From Eubacteriales Family XIII. Incertae Sedis bacterium (GTDB lineage Bacteria > Bacillota > Clostridia > Peptostreptococcales > Anaerovoracaceae): DNA of 38,390 bases. The notes beneath the pieces were generated by a model. That model saw only the letters and a list, made by a program, of their open reading frames with translations, made no database searches and was not told the origin of the DNA. Location of the stretch: the NCBI GenBank assembly GCA_031264295.1, contig JAISED010000064.1, positions 1-38,390 on the forward strand. Reading direction: 5' to 3'. Shown here one piece after another: positions 23,789 through 30,007 of this stretch (positions within the stretch are counted from its first letter, which is position 1; each line of letters begins with the position of its first letter). Position numbers and translations under genes: made by a program.

Positions 23789-25807
23789 TTACATAAAATT
23801 ATACGGATTCACATCCACTAAGATGCTGTATTTCTCATCCTTGTTCTTAACTCCTGCCGCCGTCTGTTTTATGCCTCTTAGAAAGTCCTCGAATGCGGTT
23901 CTCTCGTACGTCAGAAGCTTCACATAGATCTGATATCTAAATACCTCGCCCTGCTTGAAGATCGGCGCCTGTCTGGGTCCGAGAATCCTCTGTCTTCCCA
24001 TGGCGTCCGCCCTGGCTCTCAGCAGATCCGCAAGCCGGTCAACTTCCTTCTCCGCTACCGCCGCGTCGCCGGAGCATACTGTGAGCTGAACAAGGTCGCT
24101 GAACGGGGGATAGTCCATTGCCTTTCGCATCAACAATTCCGCTCTGTAAAAACCCTCATAGTCGTTATCCGCTGCGGCGTTTATAGCATAATGTTCGGGT
24201 TTGTACGACTGGATTATGACATGACCCGGTTCGTCGCCTCGGCCTGCCCTGCCCGAGGCCTGAGTAATCAACTGATACGTTCTCTCGGCGGATTTAAAAT
24301 CCGGAATATTCAGCGTGACGTCTGCGGCTATAACGCCCACCAGTCCTACATTGCTGAAATCCAGACCCTTCGCCACCAACTGCGTACCTATCAGTATCTT
24401 GGTCTTGCCCCTTCGAAACCGTCCGAGTATCTGCTCGATATCGCCTTTCCGCTTTATCGTGTCCATATCCAATCTCTCGGCGCTCACACCGGGGAACAAC
24501 TCGTTCACCGTCTCTTCTACCTTTTCCGTGCCCACCCCGAAGAGCTTCAGATATCTGCCGCCGCATTCGGGACAAAGCGCCGGAACGGGTCTGCCCGCGC
24601 CGCATATATGACACTGCGCCTCATCCTCAGTCTTATGATATGTGAGGGCTATTCCGCAGTCGCCGCAGGTCATCACATAGCCGCAGTTTCTGCACGAAAC
24701 AAATGTCGAATAGCCGCGGCGGTTCAGAAAGAGTATTACCTGCCGCCCTCGCCCAAGTTCCTCGTTTACGGCGCTGTACATCGCCAGACTGAAGATCGTC
24801 TTATTACCGTTTTTGAGTTCCTCGCGCATATCCACAATCCGCACCGATGGCAATGGATTGTCGTTATATCGCTTTGTGAGGCTTATGCGCTCATAAAGTC
24901 TTTTCTCCACCCTATAGGTCGATGTCAGCGATGGCGTGGCGCTGCCAAGCAGAACCACCGCGCCGCTCTGTCTGGCGCGCTTTATCGCGACCTCGATAGC
25001 GTCGTATTTCGGATTCCCGTCGGATTTATACGCGCTCTCATGCTCTTCATCCACAACAATAAGCCCGAGTTCATGAAAAGGCGCGAACACAGCTGATCTT
25101 GCACCTATCAAAATACGCGCTTCACCTCTGTACGCCCGCATCCACTCGTCATATCGCTCGCCTGCGGACAGCTTGCTGTGGAGAGCCGCTACCTGTTCCT
25201 TACCGAAACGCGCGATAAAACGCCCCACAGTCTGCGGCGTCAGGGATATCTCCGGAACAAGCACTATGGAGCATCGCCCGCTCTCCGCCGTTTTCTCGAC
25301 AATCCGCATATACAGTTCGGTTTTACCGCTGCCTGTGACCCCGTGTATCAGAAAGGTTCTGAATTTCCTGTCCTCTATCCAGGGCGCGATCCTCGCGGCG
25401 GCTGTTTCTTGCTCCGCTGTCAGGGCATGCCTTACATCCTCCGGTATCTCCGCAAAATCAGGTTTGCGTTTTTTGCCTCGCTTAGAGACGCTGCCCACCG
25501 GGGTGAAGCACTTTATTGCTTCAATGTATCTGCAGCAATACCGCCGCCTCATCCAGAGGCATATATCCATAGCATTCGCGTCCAGCGACAACTCGCGATC
25601 TATCTCGGCTATGTATTTAAGTCCCTTTATCGGCTCAGTTAGCTCATCTCTCACTGCAATCACATAAGCGGCTCTTATCCTGTTGCCCATCGCGAATGGC
25701 GCGAACACCCGGTTGCCTACCGCTACTTCATCGAACTCACACCCATATGTGAAGAGACTGTCGGTCTGGTCGCTGTTGTTGTCTATGACGACGTCTACGT
25801 ATTTCAT
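23789..25807 (-). CDS. priA: Primosomal protein N' (replication-restart helicase PriA)
   Basis: 672 residues, slightly short for PriA but complete. N-terminal 3'-DNA-binding domain (VVIDNNSDQTDSLFTY), then a superfamily 2 helicase: Walker A GVTGSGKTELY, VPEISLTPQT, the DEEH box VVDEEHESAYK, and GSATPSLTS. An insertion with paired zinc-binding cysteines follows (CRNCGYVMTCGDCG, CHICGAG, CPECGG), then helicase motifs LIGTQLVAKGLDFSNV and QASGRAGRG. It loads the replisome at stalled forks. The ATG overlaps the queH stop (ATGA). The connecting segment after the N-terminal domain is shorter than usual, which explains the length. Confidence 0.96.
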   Translation of the reverse strand: MKYVDVVIDNNSDQTDSLFTYGCEFDEVAVGNRVFAPFAMGNRIRAAYVIAVRDELTEPIKGLKYIAEIDRELSLDANAMDICLWMRRRYCCRYIEAIKCFTPVGSVSKRGKKRKPDFAEIPEDVRHALTAEQETAAARIAPWIEDRKFRTFLIHGVTGSGKTELYMRIVEKTAESGRCSIVLVPEISLTPQTVGRFIARFGKEQVAALHSKLSAGERYDEWMRAYRGEARILIGARSAVFAPFHELGLIVVDEEHESAYKSDGNPKYDAIEVAIKRARQSGAVVLLGSATPSLTSTYRVEKRLYERISLTKRYNDNPLPSVRIVDMREELKNGNKTIFSLAMYSAVNEELGRGRQVILFLNRRGYSTFVSCRNCGYVMTCGDCGIALTYHKTEDEAQCHICGAGRPVPALCPECGGRYLKLFGVGTEKVEETVNELFPGVSAERLDMDTIKRKGDIEQILGRFRRGKTKILIGTQLVAKGLDFSNVGLVGVIAADVTLNIPDFKSAERTYQLITQASGRAGRGDEPGHVIIQSYKPEHYAINAAADNDYEGFYRAELLMRKAMDYPPFSDLVQLTVCSGDAAVAEKEVDRLADLLRARADAMGRQRILGPRQAPIFKQGEVFRYQIYVKLLTYERTAFEDFLRGIKQTAAGVKNKDEKYSILVDVNPYNFM

Positions 25808-26592
25808 AGCTCAGGTTCAGCTGACGTCTCCGCGCCGCCGGTCTCCGCACACGCACATGCAGCGCGAGCCGCGCCGTCCGCAGTGTGTTCGGCCGCAACC
25901 GACGTCTCCGCGCCGCCGGTCTCCGTACACGCACCCGCGGCGAAGCGGCATCCGCAGTAGTTCTGTCTGTAAAGACCGTACTTGGCGGCAAGTTCCACGC
26001 TTCTTCTGTATCCGTCTTTCTTTTTGAAGTCGTCGGAAATGAAGCAAATGCCGTAGCGAACGGATATAGCGTTCCCCAGTTTGGCGATCAACCCATGATT
26101 TTTATGCGGGCTTACGCTGAGACTTGTCGTGAAGAAATCGCAGCCTGTCATAACTGCGGTTTCCGCCGTCTTTTCAAGGCGCAAGCGGAAGCATTCCGTG
26201 CATCTTGCGCCGCCCTCCGGCTCGTGCTCAAGCCCCGCTGCGCTCTGTTCGAAAACCTCAGGCTCATAAATACCCTCTATCAACGCTATCTGCTCCTCCG
26301 CCCCCGCACTCCGGTTGAACTGATCGATGAATTTGATCTGGGCGTCTCTGCGCCTTTCATACTCATCACCGTCGTAAATATTCGGATTGTAGAAGAAAAT
26401 GGTGATCCGGTACTGCTTTGTCAATCGTTCTACGACTGCGGTACTGCAAGGGCCGCAGCAACTGTGCAGCAAAAGACTCGGCTTTACGAGCTGCTTGTCC
26501 CTGCCCTCCTGAAAGCATGCCGCCCCATAGTCGTCCTCCGCGCCATCCCATACGGCGTTTTCGATATTCAAAGCTTTCTTTTCCGTATCCAT
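25804..26592 (-). CDS. queH: Epoxyqueuosine reductase QueH with a repetitive C-terminal extension
   Basis: 262 residues. QueH (formerly DUF208) reduces epoxyqueuosine to queuosine in tRNA with an iron-sulfur cluster. Diagnostic features are LLHSCCGPCS (Cys45, Cys46, Cys49), FYNPNIYDGDEYERR, GARCTECFRLRLEKTAE, CDFFTTSLSVSPHKNH and the QNYCGCRFA motif. In the family the protein ends just after that motif. Here some 50 further residues rich in Ala, Glu, Thr and Gly follow, containing a duplicated CAETGGAETS from a 34-bp direct repeat. The extension keeps the ATGA overlap with priA. It is the first gene behind the 26725-26753 promoter, heading the priA-def-fmt transcript. Confidence 0.93.
   Translation of the reverse strand: MDTEKKALNIENAVWDGAEDDYGAACFQEGRDKQLVKPSLLLHSCCGPCSTAVVERLTKQYRITIFFYNPNIYDGDEYERRRDAQIKFIDQFNRSAGAEEQIALIEGIYEPEVFEQSAAGLEHEPEGGARCTECFRLRLEKTAETAVMTGCDFFTTSLSVSPHKNHGLIAKLGNAISVRYGICFISDDFKKKDGYRRSVELAAKYGLYRQNYCGCRFAAGACTETGGAETSVAAEHTADGAARAACACAETGGAETSAEPEL
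25823..25934. repeat. 34-bp direct repeat in the 3' end of queH
   Basis: 25823-25856 and 25901-25934 differ at one base and are spaced 78 bp apart (unit begins GACGTCTCCGCGCCGCCG). A multiple-of-three spacing keeps the frame. They make up most of the C-terminal extension of QueH. Confidence 0.9.
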
Positions 26593-26724
26593 CCGCCCTT
26601 CCTTCAGAACGAGCTGACGCCCGTCGCTGATACTATAAGCAAGCTCCGGGGGCTGCCTATATAGCCGACGCCTTATAAGTCGGCGCCCGCTGCCTGTAAA
26701 AGCGGGAAACCGGCGCCCTGTTTA

Positions 26725-26753
26725 ATTATACAATATTTGAAGAGAACAATCAA
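26725..26753 (-). promoter_or_regulatory. Sigma-A promoter of the queH-priA-def-fmt operon
   Basis: On the minus strand TTGATT (26748-26753), a 17-bp spacer and a consensus TATAAT (26725-26730). The start would be near 26718, giving a 125-nt leader. That leader contains a hairpin GCCGAC-N9-GTCGGC and GC-rich inverted words (about 26660-26720). Confidence 0.8.
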
Positions 26754-26764
26754 TCTGTTCCTTT

Positions 26765-26829
26765 ATCCCGAGTCACCATCCCGAGTCACCACCCCGAGCC
26801 AGCATCCCGAGCTGCCATCCCGCGCCGCC
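26765..26829. repeat. 13-bp tandem array, five copies
   Basis: Five 13-bp units follow each other without gaps: ATCCCGAGTCACC twice, then ACCCCGAGCCAGC, ATCCCGAGCTGCC and ATCCCGCGCCGCC. The array sits between the queH promoter and the 3' end of tdk. The absence of spacers rules out a CRISPR. Confidence 0.92.
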
Positions 26830-26878
26830 TTCATATCACGGCACATTTGAAGAAGCGATCAAACTCTTACTCAAGCCC

Positions 26879-27478
26879 TCACTTTATCGGGCGCGTACCT
26901 TCATCTCCCAGCCGACCGTCGTTATAATGCTTTCTGCACAGCGACACGTACATATTGTTCCCGCCTATGACTATCTGCTCGCCTGATCTCACGAACTCGC
27001 CGTCTACAACCCTGGCCACCATAGTAGCCTTCCTGCCGCACCAGCAGATGGTCTTGATCTCTTCTATTTTATCCGCATATATGAGCAGATAATAAGAACC
27101 CTCGAACAGCTCATTTCTGAAATCATTCTTCAGCCCGTACACCATTACGGGAGTTTCGCAGCTATCCACAATCTCCGTAAGTTCCTGAACATGACGCTTC
27201 TTTAAAAACTGTCCCTCGTCGATGAGCACACATTCGATCTTTTCCTTTTCATTCTCGGAGATAAACATGGTCAATATATTCGTGTCGTCATATATGGGAA
27301 AGGCGTCACGCTTTATTCCCGTCCTCGAGACAATGCGTCCTATACCGCTTCTATCATCTATGCAAGGCGTGAGCACAAGCACGCGCTTGCCTCTCTCTTC
27401 ATAGTTGTATGCCACCTTTATAAGTTCCAGTGATTTCCCGGCGTTCATGGTACTGTATCTGAAATATAGCTGCGCCAT
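26879..27478 (-). CDS. tdk: Thymidine kinase
   Basis: 199 residues of the type II thymidine kinase family, which phosphorylates thymidine with ATP in the salvage pathway. N-terminal MAQLYFRYSTMNAGKSLEL with P-loop MNAGKS, then CVLIDEGQFL (Asp-Glu), YGLKNDFRNELFEGS and the zinc-site cysteines in ICWCGRKA. The MNAGKS/NYEERGKRV pattern is closer to the E. coli-like subgroup than to the Bacillus subgroup (by memory of both). It is complete. A dispersed hairpin element (27501) lies just 5' of it, between it and the upstream cls gene. Confidence 0.95.
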   Translation of the reverse strand: MAQLYFRYSTMNAGKSLELIKVAYNYEERGKRVLVLTPCIDDRSGIGRIVSRTGIKRDAFPIYDDTNILTMFISENEKEKIECVLIDEGQFLKKRHVQELTEIVDSCETPVMVYGLKNDFRNELFEGSYYLLIYADKIEEIKTICWCGRKATMVARVVDGEFVRSGEQIVIGGNNMYVSLCRKHYNDGRLGDEGTRPIK

Positions 27479-27500
27479 TTTTCCCCCTTATCTTGTATTT

Positions 27501-27575
27501 ATACCGAACTCAGTCTAAACCGTAGCCGCCTGAGCGGTCTTTTCCACCCATTTTGGCTATGTTTAAAACTGAACT
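27501..27575. repeat. Dispersed hairpin element, copy 1
   Basis: About 75 bp related to 29581-29652: both begin ATAC-GAACTCAGT and share GTAGCC/ATAGCC, GCCTGA, GGCTATGTTT and AAACTG words. The two ends are imperfect inverted repeats of each other, so each copy can fold into a long hairpin. This copy has about 10 extra bases in the loop and ends 6 bp before the cls stop codon. Confidence 0.8.
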
Positions 27576-27580
27576 CCGCG

Positions 27581-29041
27581 TTAAAGCAGTCCCGATAATA
27601 ATCTGGATACGCCTTCTTTGAATTTTATTATGTTGGAACGGTTGCGGTATACCGCTCTGGTCAGTTCACGGCTTTTAGCCGTATCCGCCGCGAAGATCGC
27701 CTCCAGCTTATACGCCTCGTCGGGATCGTAGATGAAGGCGTTCGCCTCGAAGTTCAGCCTGAAACTTCTGTTATCGAAATTGGCGGAACCGACGGAGGCC
27801 ACCTCACCGTCCACAGTCATCGTCTTCGCGTGAAGAAAACCGTTCTCGTAAATATACACCTTACATCCGGCCTCCATCAGCATACCCGCATAGGAATACG
27901 TCGCCCAATACACGAACATGTGATCGGGCATACAGGGTATCATCAGGCGCACGTCTATCCCGGAAAGCGCCGCGGTTTTCAGCGATTCGAATATACTGGC
28001 GTCAGGTACGAAGTAGGGCGTCTGTATGTATATATTCTTACGCGCCGAGGATATCATCTTCAGATAGCCGTGTTTAACCTCTTCCCGCGACGAATCCGGA
28101 CCGGAAGCGACCACTTGTATCGCCGCTTCTCCCACATTCCCGGGTTCGGGGTTGTAGGTTTCCGTGATATATATATCTTCTTTTGACGCAAAGCGCCAGT
28201 CCATCACAAATCTGGCGTTCATATTGTGAACCGAGCTGCCTTGAAGTCTCAAGTGCGTATCTCTCCAATACCCAAATTTTTCCACTTTACCCAGGTATTC
28301 ATTTCCTATGTTGAAGCCGCCCAGATAGCCCACCTTGCCGTCTATAGTCACAAGCTTTCTGTGATTTCTGTAGTTGAATTTCATGGTGAGAAACTTGAGC
28401 TTGGGCTGAAAGAAAAACGCGAATTTGCCGCCCGCCGCCTTGAATGCATCCATGTCGCGCGCCGCGAACTGCCGCCCGCCCATTGCGTCGATCAGCAGCC
28501 TCACCTCAACGCCTTCCCGCGCCTTGCGGGTCAGCGCCTCAAGAAGAGCCAGCCCGGCGCCATCCTTCTTTATGATATAGTATTCAACATTTATAGTGCG
28601 TTTCGCCCTTTTTATGTCTTCGAGCATAGATGCAAGCATATGCTGCCCATCCGTAATGATGGACAGATGATTATCCTGAGTCAGCATGGATCTCGCGTAT
28701 GTCTGATTCAAGAACACCATATCCCGCCACTTCTTCACAACGTGATTGATAAAGTTGAAGTTTTCGCCGCGCAGCGCCGCTATCTGATCCCTCAGCGCGT
28801 GGTTGATCACCGATTCTTCATGCTTTGTAAGTTTAAATATCTTCTGCCGCGATATGTTCTGCGACAGCAAAAAATACAAAACAATCCCCACCGCAGGCGC
28901 CATAAAAAGTATCAATATCCACGCCAGTGTGGCTGAAGGATCCTTCCTTTCCAAAAATATAATGGTCAGTGCGATGATAAAATTCACCGCGTAAAGCGCC
29001 ATAAACAAACCGGATGGCGAAAGAAATTCAATACCAAACAT
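27581..29041 (-). CDS. cls: Cardiolipin synthase (phospholipase D family)
   Basis: 486 residues, normal for bacterial cardiolipin synthase, which joins two phosphatidylglycerols at the membrane. Two N-terminal membrane helices (LFMALYAVNFIIALTIIFL and a second around residues 38-58), then two HKD catalytic motifs: HRKLVTIDGKVGYLGGFNIG and HAKTMTVDGEVASVGSANFD. The C-terminus is VSRLLSGLL. It lies 25 bp after trxA and may be co-transcribed with it. Confidence 0.95.
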   Translation of the reverse strand: MFGIEFLSPSGLFMALYAVNFIIALTIIFLERKDPSATLAWILILFMAPAVGIVLYFLLSQNISRQKIFKLTKHEESVINHALRDQIAALRGENFNFINHVVKKWRDMVFLNQTYARSMLTQDNHLSIITDGQHMLASMLEDIKRAKRTINVEYYIIKKDGAGLALLEALTRKAREGVEVRLLIDAMGGRQFAARDMDAFKAAGGKFAFFFQPKLKFLTMKFNYRNHRKLVTIDGKVGYLGGFNIGNEYLGKVEKFGYWRDTHLRLQGSSVHNMNARFVMDWRFASKEDIYITETYNPEPGNVGEAAIQVVASGPDSSREEVKHGYLKMISSARKNIYIQTPYFVPDASIFESLKTAALSGIDVRLMIPCMPDHMFVYWATYSYAGMLMEAGCKVYIYENGFLHAKTMTVDGEVASVGSANFDNRSFRLNFEANAFIYDPDEAYKLEAIFAADTAKSRELTRAVYRNRSNIIKFKEGVSRLLSGLL

Positions 29042-29066
29042 GTGCCACCAAAGAAGATCTTAGCTC

Positions 29067-29393
29067 CTATATAAGTCGATCTAATCTTTCCTTCAACTGC
29101 GCCTCGTCAATAAGACCTGTAACGCGATCCACCTGCTCACCGTCTTTATAGAACAGTACGGTCGGAATATTCGCCACCTGATGTTGAATGGCGAGCTTCT
29201 TTTGATCGTCTACATTGACCTTTCCGAATCTTATCTTTCCTTCATATTCGTCCAAGATATTCTCGAATACGCGTTCTATCATCTTGCACGGGCCGCACCA
29301 ATCCGCATAAAAATCTATAACTGCGGGCTGCGCCGCCTGAAGCACTTCCTTCTCAAAATTTTCATCCGTGATTTCAATATACTTATTATTCAC
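29067..29393 (-). CDS. trxA: Thioredoxin
   Basis: 108 residues with the canonical active site FYADWCGPCKM, the conserved cis-proline segment NIPTVLFYKDGEQVDR and a normal C-terminus. It reduces disulfides of cytoplasmic proteins such as ribonucleotide reductase and methionine sulfoxide reductase. The start is GTG at 29391-29393 with AGGAGGTT in front. Upstream is a 330-bp gene-free stretch made of repeats. Confidence 0.96.
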   Translation of the reverse strand: MNNKYIEITDENFEKEVLQAAQPAVIDFYADWCGPCKMIERVFENILDEYEGKIRFGKVNVDDQKKLAIQHQVANIPTVLFYKDGEQVDRVTGLIDEAQLKERLDRLI

Positions 29394-29467
29394 CTTAACC
29401 TCCTCACCATATAACTGATTTATACTGTTAGTCCGATACCGAACACAGTATCAGACGGTAAAAACGT

Positions 29468-29557
29468 TATACCCGCATACCCGCCCGGCAAACACTATGT
29501 ATCCGCTGCCGTTTGGCACGCGTACTACTATGCCCGCATGCCTGCCCGGCGAACACC
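29468..29557. repeat. 29-bp direct repeat upstream of trxA
   Basis: 29468-29496 and 29529-29557 share 24 of 29 bases (core CCCGCAT-CC-GCCCGGC-AACAC). All five differences are transitions. The copies lie between trxA and the second dispersed hairpin. Nothing else but a GATAC-N8-GTATC inverted repeat (about 29435) is seen in 29394-29580. Confidence 0.75.
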
Positions 29558-29580
29558 GCTAAATAACACTAGAATATATG

Positions 29581-29652
29581 ATACTGAACTCAGTATCAAC
29601 CATAGCCGCCTGAACAGTCATTTGGGCTATGTTTCAAACTGTGTTCAGTATA
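29581..29652. repeat. Dispersed hairpin element, copy 2
   Basis: 72 bp whose first 27 bases (starting ATACTGAACTCAGT) are the imperfect complement of its last 27 (ending GTTCAGTAT), with four or five mismatches and a short loop. It is the sister of 27501-27575. A miniature inverted-repeat element or a processed hairpin is possible. Confidence 0.82.
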
Positions 29653-29660
29653 AAACAAAA

Positions 29661-29690
29661 TTGTTCTAAAATCAACAAAAATGCGATAAT
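29661..29690 (+). promoter_or_regulatory. Candidate promoter of the small plus-strand unit
   Basis: TTGTTC (29661-29666), an 18-bp spacer and GATAAT (29685-29690). The predicted start is near 29697. It lies in an AT-rich stretch immediately before a GC-rich 150-bp island. Confidence 0.5.
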
Positions 29691-29726
29691 TAATTTATTA
29701 AATAAAACTTACGGAGTGGTGTTAGC

Positions 29727-29879
29727 ATGCGCTTTTATCCGCGCGGAGACGCGGCGGCGAAGGGCGTCCGGCTAGGTTCTTCATCATCAGGTCGTGAGGC
29801 ACGCCGGGGTCGCCCGCGCAATCCGGTATGGCGCAGCGGCGCCCGCCTCATACAGTATGTCGGCTTGGTGATTATGTAA
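29727..29879 (+). CDS. Possible 50-residue basic small protein (or small RNA)
   Basis: An intact 50-codon ORF starting MRFYPRGDAAAKG and ending LIQYVGLVIM. It is strongly basic (about nine Arg and one Lys), has no cysteine, and its tail is hydrophobic. GGAGTGG lies seven bases before the ATG. A promoter-like sequence lies upstream and a rho-independent hairpin begins directly at the stop codon. It is the only plus-strand unit between 6838 and the right end. No family was recognised. The high GC content against AT-rich flanks and short inverted words (CCGCG-cggaga-CGCGG) would also suit a structured non-coding RNA, so coding status is open. Confidence 0.45.
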   Translation: MRFYPRGDAAAKGVRLGSSSSGREARRGRPRNPVWRSGARLIQYVGLVIM

Positions 29880-29912
29880 AACGCCCGGAGGCGTTTATGC
29901 TCTCCGGGCGTT
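29880..29912. terminator. Bidirectional rho-independent terminator
   Basis: AACGCCCGGAG (29880-29890) pairs perfectly with CTCCGGGCGTT (29902-29912). On the plus strand CTTGTTTTTT follows; on the minus strand TTTTAC follows. It would end the small plus-strand unit and also back up termination of the SLH gene. Confidence 0.88.
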
Positions 29913-29951
29913 CTTGTTTTTTCATCTGCCGGTTGCTGCCGGCTGTTTGTT

Positions 29952-29979
29952 GGTAGGGGGGTTTTAGAAGTCCCCTACC
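29952..29979 (+). terminator. Second hairpin with T-rich tail
   Basis: GGTAGGGG (29952-29959) pairs with CCCCTACC (29972-29979). It is followed by GTTTATTTTTTGG and a further T-run on the plus strand. It lies 28 bp beyond the SLH gene stop. Read on the minus strand the hairpin lacks a U-tail. Confidence 0.6.
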
Positions 29980-30007
29980 GTTTATTTTTTGGTTTTTTGG
30001 TTCTGTG

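Noticed and set aside
24191-25096. 301-codon plus-strand reading frame
   Set aside because: It lies entirely antisense to the well-conserved priA helicase domain and resembles no protein family.
26765-26829. Possible CRISPR array
   Set aside because: The 13-bp units are contiguous with no spacers, vary in sequence, and no cas gene is present.
28226-28936. 236-codon plus-strand reading frame
   Set aside because: Antisense to cls; no recognisable domain and no ribosome-binding site.
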